A stretch of 64,000 nt of DNA, taken from contig CALNXY010000009.1 in NCBI GenBank assembly GCA_942490705.1, positions 13,256 to 77,255 on the forward strand, in the 5' to 3' direction. The notes below the pieces were generated by a model. The model searched no databases, had not been told where the DNA came from, and saw only the letters and a list, made by a program, of their open reading frames with translations. The translations under genes were made by a program, and so were the position numbers. This stretch comes from JAGRCP01 sp942490705 (GTDB lineage: Bacteria > Chloroflexota > Anaerolineae > Caldilineales > Caldilineaceae). This document shows positions 8,106 through 15,979 of this stretch, piece by piece (the first letter of the stretch is position 1; each line of letters begins with the position of its first letter).

Positions 8106-10847
8106 CTAAAGGAGTTCCAGCGTGCGGGCGCGGCTGACCGCCTGCGTACGACTCGCCACACCCAATTTGCCAAAGATATTGTTGACGTGTTTTTTTACGG
8201 TGCTGACAGCAATCACCAGTTCATCAGCAACAGCTTGATTGGTGTAGCCGGCATCAAGCAAGCGGAGCACTTCGAGCTCGCGTTTGCTTAGCGGTTCAAC
8301 AAGCAGTTGGTTGGCGCCGGGCGCGGTCGATGCGCCCTCCGTTGTCTGGGCGATCGCAGCCAGTAATTGAGTGACGTAAACTGGATCGGCTCCGCGGGTC
8401 AGGCATTCGGCCAAGAGTGCCTGTATGGGAAGACCTTCGTCGGCAAAGAGACGCACATAGCCCTGCGGTTGAGCCAGCGTCAAAGCGCGCATGAGTGCCT
8501 GAGTCGCTGCGGGGATGCCATTTTGCGCGTGATGCGCAAGCGCCTGGGTTACCAGGATTTCAATGACGCTGCCGACTCGCCCGCCGGCTTCGGCGTCGTG
8601 GAGGAGGCGCGCCAGCAGGTCAAGCGCCTCGCCCATGGCTTGTTCGGCCCCATCGCTTTCATATTCGGCAATGCGGACTCGTGCCAGCGTGAGGGCATCA
8701 AACTCTGTTCTGTAGCTGCACTCTTCGTCAGTCGATAGGCCCCGTTCGCGTACCCATGTCACCGCTTCAGCCAATCTGCCCTGCCTGAGCCAGATCCGTG
8801 TCCTCAAGCCCGCCAAAGGACGCAGATCGGCGCGCTGTGGTCGATCGGACAATTGTTCCGCTTGGTTGAGCAGTTCGAGCGCGTCGTCAAGGTGGCCCTC
8901 CGCTGCTTTGATACGCGCCTCTGTCGTGCACAGGCGAGCCTCTATGGCCGGCGGCAGGGGGTCTTCAGCCAACTGCTTTCCATTCTGGAGATAGGCTTCG
9001 GCAAGCGCCCAATCGCCCTGTTCAAAGGTAAGTTCACCCAATCCTACATGCAAGCACGCGGCGTCCTGGCGTGCATGAGTTCCCTGAGCTTCGACAAACT
9101 GCAACGCCCGTTTGTAGGTACGAACCGCCTCACGTAGACGGCCTTGTGTCACCAGAATGTCGGCCAATGCCACGATTCCGACGAGCTGAAAATGGATGTG
9201 ACCAGCCTTGTGCAGGCTGGCAACGCTCCCGGCGAAGTATTGGTAAGCGGCTTCAAGATCGCCACTGTTCTGATGTGCCAGCCCTAAGAACATGGCTGCG
9301 ATGCCGCGCCAGTAATATTCCTCTGGCGGTAGAATATCGAGTGCTTTTCTGGCATGTTTTGCAGTAGCATCCTCATCTCCGATGGCATGGGCCAAGTAAG
9401 CGCGGCCCATGGCGATGGTCGACGGGAGAGACTGGAATTCCTCTTGATTCACCACGACCATCTGTGTCTCAGCTGTAGCGAGCTCCGCAGCCTCGTCCAG
9501 CCACCGTTCGGCGTCGCGCAGCCGCTCCTCGACGCCTTGCAACTCACCACAGTCCAACAGCGTCCAGGCATACCCGACGCTAAGGACAGGTCGCAGCCGC
9601 ACGATCTCTTCGGGCAACTCCTTTACCCAACCGAGCCAAGTGGCCGGCTGGAAGCCGTTGAAGATTGCCGGCCACGCCAGTTCAATGAGCCGCGCCGCGC
9701 CCTCAAAATCCTGCGCGGCCAGCGCGTGGTAGATTGCGTTCGCCGGCAAATGGCTCTGCTCGTACCACGTGCTGGCTCGCCGATGCAGCGCCGGTACCTG
9801 GTCCGGTTGCTCCCCAAGCAAATGCACTTGCAAAACCTCGGCAAAAAGGTGGTGATATCGATACCAGCGGCGTTCATCGTCTAGTGGAACAACGAAGAGG
9901 TTGCCACGCTCCAACGACGCCAACACTGCTTGCCCATCTTGGCAACCGCACACGGCATCACACAGCGGGCCACACAGCCGCTCCAGGATCGAAGTCTGCA
10001 ACAGGAAATCGCGCACGCTCTCGGTTTGGTGATTCAAGACTTCATCGATGAGATAATCCAGTAAAAAGCGATGGCTGCCTGTGAACGCCTGAATGAAGCT
10101 GGCAATGTCTGTTCGTCCTTGCATGGAGAGCGCGGCCAGTTGCAGTCCGGCAATCCATCCTTCGGTGCGCTGCTCGAGGGCAGCGATCTCTGCCTCCGTC
10201 AGACTTAATCCCATCGATTGTCCTAGGAAGTCGGCAGCCTCGGCCGGGGTGAAGCGTAGATCGTCGGCGCGCACTTCGGTCAATTGGCTGCGGGCGCGGT
10301 AACGCGCCAAAGACAGCGGCGGATCCTCGCGCGTAATGAGTATCAAGTGCATCTGCGGCGGCAGGTGTTCGAGCAGGTACGCGAGACTATCGTAGATCGG
10401 TGCGCCGCCGGCAAGGTGGAAGTCATCCAGCACCAGAATGACCTGGCCCGCAAGGTTCGCGATCTGGTTGAGTAGCCTCGTTAGCATGGGCTCCAACGGC
10501 AGCGGCTGCGGGGAATGCAGGCGGTCCAATGCGTCGCCCCCGAGGCCAGGGTCAACAGTCTGTAACGCTGCCACGACGTAGGTCAGGAAGCGCGTCGGAT
10601 CGCTGTCCCGAGCATCCAAGGAGACCCAGGCCACCGGATGCTGAAACTCACCGGACTTAGTCCGGGAGTGCAACTCGGCGATCCAACCACTGATCAGCGT
10701 TGTCTTCCCGAACCCGGCGGGGGCGGAGATGAGCGTTAGCTTGCGATGCAAGCCTTCGCTCAGCTGTTCGTGTAAGCGCGTCCGTGAAATCTGATCAGGT
10801 CGCGGCAAGGGTATGTATAGTTTTGTCGCCAGAATTGGGCCAGACAT
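8106..10847 (-). CDS. MalT-like LuxR-family ATP-dependent transcriptional regulator
   Basis: This 913-residue LAL-type regulator starts with a STAND ATPase: LATKLYIPLPRPDQ then Walker A SAPAGFGKTTL near residues 41-51 and Walker B VILVLDDFH. A long helical TPR region follows (about 370-830). The C-terminus has a LuxR helix-turn-helix: LSKRELEVLRLLDAGYTNQ then VIAVSTVKKHVNNIFGKLG. Such proteins bind an inducer through the TPR part and activate promoters in an ATP-dependent way. The NmrA/DUF1772 pair directly downstream on the same strand is the natural candidate target. The ribosome site before ATG 10847 is weak. Confidence 0.93.
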   Translation of the reverse strand: MSGPILATKLYIPLPRPDQISRTRLHEQLSEGLHRKLTLISAPAGFGKTTLISGWIAELHSRTKSGEFQHPVAWVSLDARDSDPTRFLTYVVAALQTVDPGLGGDALDRLHSPQPLPLEPMLTRLLNQIANLAGQVILVLDDFHLAGGAPIYDSLAYLLEHLPPQMHLILITREDPPLSLARYRARSQLTEVRADDLRFTPAEAADFLGQSMGLSLTEAEIAALEQRTEGWIAGLQLAALSMQGRTDIASFIQAFTGSHRFLLDYLIDEVLNHQTESVRDFLLQTSILERLCGPLCDAVCGCQDGQAVLASLERGNLFVVPLDDERRWYRYHHLFAEVLQVHLLGEQPDQVPALHRRASTWYEQSHLPANAIYHALAAQDFEGAARLIELAWPAIFNGFQPATWLGWVKELPEEIVRLRPVLSVGYAWTLLDCGELQGVEERLRDAERWLDEAAELATAETQMVVVNQEEFQSLPSTIAMGRAYLAHAIGDEDATAKHARKALDILPPEEYYWRGIAAMFLGLAHQNSGDLEAAYQYFAGSVASLHKAGHIHFQLVGIVALADILVTQGRLREAVRTYKRALQFVEAQGTHARQDAACLHVGLGELTFEQGDWALAEAYLQNGKQLAEDPLPPAIEARLCTTEARIKAAEGHLDDALELLNQAEQLSDRPQRADLRPLAGLRTRIWLRQGRLAEAVTWVRERGLSTDEECSYRTEFDALTLARVRIAEYESDGAEQAMGEALDLLARLLHDAEAGGRVGSVIEILVTQALAHHAQNGIPAATQALMRALTLAQPQGYVRLFADEGLPIQALLAECLTRGADPVYVTQLLAAIAQTTEGASTAPGANQLLVEPLSKRELEVLRLLDAGYTNQAVADELVIAVSTVKKHVNNIFGKLGVASRTQAVSRARTLELL

Positions 10848-11014
10848 GAAAAAAAGTTTCCAGTTTTCAGATGTCGGCGCCGGAATGGGAGCGCATGGTA
10901 CGTCGACTTATGACGATCACCATTTGGCGGTCGATGGTGTACGGATGATTGTATCATTGTCTGGTTTATCTTTGAGGGTAGCTGCCATAGCACCCAATAC
11001 TGAGCATCTTCTCA

Positions 11015-14000
11015 TTATTCGGTCACGGTAACACGCAGGTGTTTGACACGATTGTCCCGCTCGACAATGTGCCGGGTGGTGATGTGTCCTAGCCGATTCC
11101 CATCCACGTTTTTTATATGACCATCTTCGTATGTGACCTCAATCCCCACTCTATCGCCGCACGTGTAGATGACTGGTGTTTGGCACAGGGTAAACGCCAA
11201 CGAATTGGCGGCTAGCTGCAAGGTGCGATGTTCACCATCTACATCCCAATAGTGGAACGTGTCGGGTTCGGCGAGGAACTCGTCGTGTTGTAGCAGCGTC
11301 GGTTCAAAATGGAGCGCGCCGTCCTGAATCGACACGCCCAATTCACCCCAACGCGTGAGGATCTCTTCCTTCACCTGACCGGTCATGCCCGGCTGGCGCG
11401 CGCCGCTGCCCGCCGGCGTATGGGAATATGGGTCGGCCGGAAACGCACCGTAGACGGCGGGCGACTTATTGAATCCCAGGCCCGCGCGGATGTCGAAATA
11501 GGCAGCCGCCAGTCCGTCAATTGTTGCCGGCTCCGTGCCCTGTGCGAGCGCCGCCTCATAATACTCCTGAACGGCCAGCAGCAGTTTGGCTACCATATGC
11601 CAGTAGATGCTGCCCAGCCCCTCGAAAGCAAAGAAGGTGCCCGAACGACCGGTGAAGGCGCGATGGTTGAAGGTCGCTTCAAACAATTCCAGCATGAAGT
11701 CGCGCTCTGCCGCAATCAGGTCCGCGTAGGCCGGTTCTTGCGCCATCATGTCCAGCACGGCGGTCACGTCCCCTGCATTGCGGAAGCTGCCATGGAAATG
11801 ATAGGCGCCGCCGACGTCAGCAATGAGCAGGCGCGTGTCGTTGCTATCGTCCAGTGCTTTGATCAGATCAGAATTTTGAAGCTGTTCGGCGGGCACGACG
11901 TTTTTCGCTAAGAAGCCGGCCAGCTCACGGTTGGGGTAGAGCATGTACGTATGTTGGTCAGCCCGGTACAGGTCGCTATGGCGCATGCGCTGCAACAGCA
12001 CGAGCGCTTCGTCTACAGAGAGCAGCCCGGAAGAGAGGATGGCGACCTGGCCTTCCAGCATCACGTAGAGATGGTCGACCGCGGCTTCGTGTTCGTCCAG
12101 CCGCAGGATGTTGTAGGCATGATAGAGATCGTCGGGTCGCCGGTTCACGCGCAGCGTCTGATCGATGTACAGCAACGCCAGCTGCAGAAATTCACGCAGC
12201 GATTGCGTCGACAACTCGACCTCCACGTCGGCGCGCTCTTCCCGGTAGATGGTGGACCGATAGGCGGTCGCGGCGGCGCCCAACGCGTCCATCACGGCGC
12301 GGCGCTGCTGATTGTCAAAGCCAGTATCAAGCTGGGCGCGATGGCGCTCGAAGATGGCCTCCACCTCACTCAGCAGCTCGATGACGACGTCACTCACGAC
12401 GAAGGCGCTGTCGGCGGGTTCTGCCAAACACTCAAGCCAAAATGCAACGAAGCGGCGCAGGTAGGCGGTCGTGACGACTGAAAGCCCTTTGCCGACCAGC
12501 GCGTTGTTGGCGTCGTTCCACTCCGGACGCTGGGTATTCATCCAGATGCCGCCCTCGGGCGTCAGATTGGTGAGCTTGGCGAGCAGCAGAATGAGCATTT
12601 TTTCCGTCATCGTGACGTGAATCACGGCGCCGTCTTCATCGCGCCGGAGGCGGCCATCCGTGCCCAGTTCGGCAACAGCTGCTGCGGTCTTGCGTTCGCT
12701 CTCCCAATCAAAGTCGATGGTGTCGTACCAATCCGCCAACATCTCTGCGTAGGGATGCAAACGATAGGGGACGTCGGCATGGGCAAAGATGGGGCGGAGC
12801 CAGAAGGCGGCCAACTGCGCGGAATCTGTCTCGTTGGCGATCTCCAACAGCTTCTGCAGGTAGATAATCTGATGGTCGCTCCAGTACCCGATGTTGGCCC
12901 ATGGATTGTCCGGCTCGGGCACTTCCCACTCGATGCCGTCGCGCGTGATCCGGTACGGATTGTAGCCGTCCGCGGTGGTAGCATTGAGGAACTTGGTAAT
13001 CATGCCCTCCACATAGCCGGGAAAGCTGAGGGCCAACGGCTCCCAATTTTGGAAGATGTCGCGCCAGTTTCCCTGATAGTCTAAGCGGGGAGAGCCGTCT
13101 GCGTTGCGGAGGTTGATTGAGAAGCGGTTCCAGGGACGGCTGGGATCGCCGTGGCGCCGGCTGAACGTGAGCGGCAAATATTCGTAACAGAGGCGCTCCA
13201 GGTCGGCGACGCCGCTTTCTGCGGCAAGGGCGTGAAGCTGGCGAATATCGATCTGGTCCGGCAGGCGATCGAACCAGTGTGACTGTGACGAAAGCACGAC
13301 CCGGTTGCGGGTCTGGACGAAGTCCAGGAAATCCTGCTTGCTACACTGATAGCCGTCGACAAAGATGCCGCCGCGCATGATATTGAAGAGGACATTGGCA
13401 TAGTGATGCGCAGTCACAGAGTCATCGGCCGACATCTGCAGGCCGTCTGCGGATGCCACATACTGGATCAGCGCCTGGGTCCCTTGGTCTATATCCGCCT
13501 CAAGCAGACGGTCCATCTGCGCGCCGTCTGTGTCGAGCAGGTGCGCCAGGTTCGCGACATCACGGCCATCCTGGTTGACATCGGCCGCAATCTGCCAGCT
13601 ACGGGTCTCGCCCGGCGCCAGCTCCAGCTCAGCGTTGATCAGATAGGCGCCGGGCCGGCCCCGAATATCCGTCTCCGCAGCAATGGGCAGGCCGCGACGG
13701 AAGGCATCGAGCTGGTTGCTGGAGAGCAGATACCCTTTTGCATCGAGGCCGGTCTGCCATGCCACGGTGGCTTTGAGCGACTCACTGGGCTCAGCGCGAT
13801 CGGTCAGGGTGGCGCTCAAGGCGAAGATACCCAGTCCGGTCGCTGCGTCGAGTTCGTTGCGCTTGTAGCCGTTGAGCAGATTGCTGAACGCTGTCTGCAA
13901 GAGCGTAGTGGCGCCATACGGCATGATATTCTGCAGGCCGTCGAGCAAATTGATGTGGCAGGCCGCGTCACCATGGTTTTCCAGCCAACTGCTCCTGATG

Positions 14001-14482
14001 AAACCGAAGCGATCACCCGTTCGCCATGCGTAGCGATAGCTCAACTGCAGGTCGTGGTTGATCTCCTCAAAAATGAGTTTGTTGCCATAGACGTTCTTGT
14101 AGAGGTTGCGCTCACAGCGGTAGAGGCCGGCATAGCGGTCGGAGAATGGTTCCCACAGCTGGATGCGCCCGTCGCGCTGGGCGTGGATGACGGTCTTGGT
14201 TCCGGTCCATTCCGAGCCGGCGGCGATCTTGTCGTCTGTCTCGTAGGGGAAGAGCGCGGATTCGGCGTCAACGCGGCCGGCGGTCAACCCGCCCGTGCTG
14301 GAGATGAAGAGCCAGTGGTCGCTGCTGCTGACCAGGCTCATGAAGAAGGGAGGCATCTGGTCATAGTGCTCGATGCGATAGTAGGTCTCGCCCAACAGTT
14401 CCACATAGCAGCCCGCAACGGATGGGGCTTCCACGTGCATTTTTTCAGCGCCGATATAGACGTTGGCCATCTCATCTGCCAT
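11015..14482 (-). CDS. Large GH94-like carbohydrate-active enzyme (putative glycoside phosphorylase)
   Basis: The 1155-residue protein starts at 14482, where AGGAGATC precedes ATGGCAGATGAG; longer in-frame extensions upstream run into low-complexity sequence. Its N-terminal half is beta-rich (YRIEHYDQMPPFFMSLVSS, RDGRIQLWEPFSDRYAG) and the C-terminal half is an alpha/alpha barrel containing IGYWSDHQIIYLQKLLE and RPEWNDANNALVGKG. EWND (about residues 653-656) resembles the DWND catalytic Asp site of GH94, and long relatives with this layout fall in clan GH-Q (GH94/GH149/GH161). I therefore infer a phosphorylase acting on a beta-glucan or oligosaccharide; a hydrolase is the alternative. No signal peptide is present, which fits a cytoplasmic phosphorylase. 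Confidence 0.65.
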   Translation of the reverse strand: MADEMANVYIGAEKMHVEAPSVAGCYVELLGETYYRIEHYDQMPPFFMSLVSSSDHWLFISSTGGLTAGRVDAESALFPYETDDKIAAGSEWTGTKTVIHAQRDGRIQLWEPFSDRYAGLYRCERNLYKNVYGNKLIFEEINHDLQLSYRYAWRTGDRFGFIRSSWLENHGDAACHINLLDGLQNIMPYGATTLLQTAFSNLLNGYKRNELDAATGLGIFALSATLTDRAEPSESLKATVAWQTGLDAKGYLLSSNQLDAFRRGLPIAAETDIRGRPGAYLINAELELAPGETRSWQIAADVNQDGRDVANLAHLLDTDGAQMDRLLEADIDQGTQALIQYVASADGLQMSADDSVTAHHYANVLFNIMRGGIFVDGYQCSKQDFLDFVQTRNRVVLSSQSHWFDRLPDQIDIRQLHALAAESGVADLERLCYEYLPLTFSRRHGDPSRPWNRFSINLRNADGSPRLDYQGNWRDIFQNWEPLALSFPGYVEGMITKFLNATTADGYNPYRITRDGIEWEVPEPDNPWANIGYWSDHQIIYLQKLLEIANETDSAQLAAFWLRPIFAHADVPYRLHPYAEMLADWYDTIDFDWESERKTAAAVAELGTDGRLRRDEDGAVIHVTMTEKMLILLLAKLTNLTPEGGIWMNTQRPEWNDANNALVGKGLSVVTTAYLRRFVAFWLECLAEPADSAFVVSDVVIELLSEVEAIFERHRAQLDTGFDNQQRRAVMDALGAAATAYRSTIYREERADVEVELSTQSLREFLQLALLYIDQTLRVNRRPDDLYHAYNILRLDEHEAAVDHLYVMLEGQVAILSSGLLSVDEALVLLQRMRHSDLYRADQHTYMLYPNRELAGFLAKNVVPAEQLQNSDLIKALDDSNDTRLLIADVGGAYHFHGSFRNAGDVTAVLDMMAQEPAYADLIAAERDFMLELFEATFNHRAFTGRSGTFFAFEGLGSIYWHMVAKLLLAVQEYYEAALAQGTEPATIDGLAAAYFDIRAGLGFNKSPAVYGAFPADPYSHTPAGSGARQPGMTGQVKEEILTRWGELGVSIQDGALHFEPTLLQHDEFLAEPDTFHYWDVDGEHRTLQLAANSLAFTLCQTPVIYTCGDRVGIEVTYEDGHIKNVDGNRLGHITTRHIVERDNRVKHLRVTVTE

Positions 14483-15034
14483 GGGTGATCTCCTGTAGTC
14501 GTCGTTTTTGATGCGTCTTTTGCTACCTTCTGCGCACCGGATCAATGCTCCGAGCGGACAGAAATTCTCCTGTCCCCCTACATGGTCTTTGATCCGCATT
14601 ATGCCAGAGAGATCGGGCATCCGCTCAAATTCAGGAGAAGCGCGCGGAGACCCGGACCGCCGCCGAACACAGGACGAACGGCGCAGCATCGTGCACGGCG
14701 CGGTCGACGGTGAACTGGTAGGTCCGATCATCTATTTTTACGAAAGCCACGCCCGCGAACGCATTCCGGCGCCGTTTGTTGCCGTTACGCAGTAGAGGAT
14801 GGATTCCGGCGTGAAGCTGCAGCCTGCGCCGACCCAGGTCACCACGGAACCAGCCGTCGCCTGAGCCTGTCGAAGGCAAAGGCGGCCGGATGCCCCCTTG
14901 CTCGTCAGAACAGGCAGCGCAGATCGCTAGATCCCAAATAGTCGTGTTAGAGCCGACTACGGCTTCGACAAGCTCAGCCTGCGTCTGCATGGTGGTCTCG
15001 TTTATCGGCATCGCCGTATCATCGCCGTCTCTGC
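14483..15034. other. Gene-free stretch with an inverted pair of a TTCGACAAGCTCAG-type repeat
   Basis: These 552 bases carry no frame with family resemblance or a good ribosome site. CTGAGCCTGTCGAAG around 14861-14875 and CTTCGACAAGCTCAG around 14963-14977 face each other with one mismatch; this word recurs between genes in many bacterial genomes. The rest looks like decayed sequence. Confidence 0.5.
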
Positions 15035-15976
15035 CTATCCGCCTGCCAAGGCTTGCTCAAGCGTTTCAAGCAATGTTCCGACCAGGAAGTCGACCTTGTG
15101 GGCCGTCTGCGGCAATGGGTTCACACGCTGCGCAGAGATCAGCGCGGCTTGCTCTAGCGTAGCATGGTCTGCCGTTTGCCCCACCAGCGCAGCTTCCACG
15201 CTTGCCAGACGCATAGGCACGGCTGCAACGCCACCCACACCGATCCCGGCCGCCTTGATCGTCCCATCCTCGATCACCAGCCGCACCATGCACTCTACAA
15301 TCGGCCACTCCGCTTCAAAGCGGCCGATGGCGCGGAAATAGGCGTTCTGCTCGCCGGGAACCGGCGGCGGCAAGATGATCTGCGTCAGCAAATCGCCGTC
15401 GTCCAGCAGGTGATCGCGCGTCGGGTCGCTGCCGTCGCCAAAGAGTTCGGAGAGAGGGCGTCGTCCCTTGCCAAACACCTCAACCTCAGCGTCGTAGGCC
15501 AGCAGTGCTGCGCCGAGCGTGGATGGGTGGGGATAGACGCAGCCGCCGGCGTCAAAGATCACGCCATTGGGGTTGTGCCGATCACGTGCGTAGCACTCGT
15601 CTCCGCCCCGCTTGAAACAGTGATAGCTGGGATGACGGAAGAACCAGCAGCGTGTCCGCTGGAGCAGGGCCCCGCCCATGGTCGCGGCCCAGCGAATCTG
15701 GGGTGTCGCTAATCCCGCCGCGGCTTTGGCCAACCCTCCATACTCACCCGCCGTGATCGGATTGTGGGCGACTTCGTCGATGGTGACGAGCGCGCCGATG
15801 GTTGTCGAGCCATCTGGGGCTTGCTCAATTGCGCCTAACCCGGGCAGCTTGTAGATATCGACAATGGGTCCCGATGAGACCCCCAGGCGGTAACGGTCGT
15901 GAAGATCGGTACCGCCGGCACGAATTTCGCCGGGCGCAGCATGGACCGCTTCGGCGCTCTGTACAATGGTCAACAT
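15035..15976 (-). CDS. Molybdenum hydroxylase FAD-binding subunit with a Cys-rich loop
   Basis: This 313-residue FAD subunit shuttles electrons between the 2Fe-2S clusters and an external acceptor. FAD motifs are IRAGGTDL near residue 19 and TPQIRWAATMGGALLQ near residue 90. Directly after it comes a Cys-rich insert with Cys spaced CWFFRHPSYHC, FKRGGDEC and a fourth Cys in GGCVYPHPS. A comparable insert in the beta subunit of 4-hydroxybenzoyl-CoA reductase holds an extra 4Fe-4S cluster, so one may be present here. AAGGAG precedes the ATG at 15976, only 3 bases after the stop of the fused Fe-S/Mo subunit gene, so the two are translated from one message. Confidence 0.9.
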   Translation of the reverse strand: MLTIVQSAEAVHAAPGEIRAGGTDLHDRYRLGVSSGPIVDIYKLPGLGAIEQAPDGSTTIGALVTIDEVAHNPITAGEYGGLAKAAAGLATPQIRWAATMGGALLQRTRCWFFRHPSYHCFKRGGDECYARDRHNPNGVIFDAGGCVYPHPSTLGAALLAYDAEVEVFGKGRRPLSELFGDGSDPTRDHLLDDGDLLTQIILPPPVPGEQNAYFRAIGRFEAEWPIVECMVRLVIEDGTIKAAGIGVGGVAAVPMRLASVEAALVGQTADHATLEQAALISAQRVNPLPQTAHKVDFLVGTLLETLEQALAGG

Positions 15977-15979
15977 CGC

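Noticed and set aside
13403..14488. 361-codon plus-strand frame opposite the GH94-like gene
   Set aside because: It is a GC-rich antisense shadow with no family resemblance or ribosome site, and the minus-strand gene is strongly supported.
14631..15011. 126-codon minus-strand frame between the GH94-like and FAD-subunit genes
   Set aside because: It spans the dispersed repeat pair, has no ribosome site and no family resemblance.
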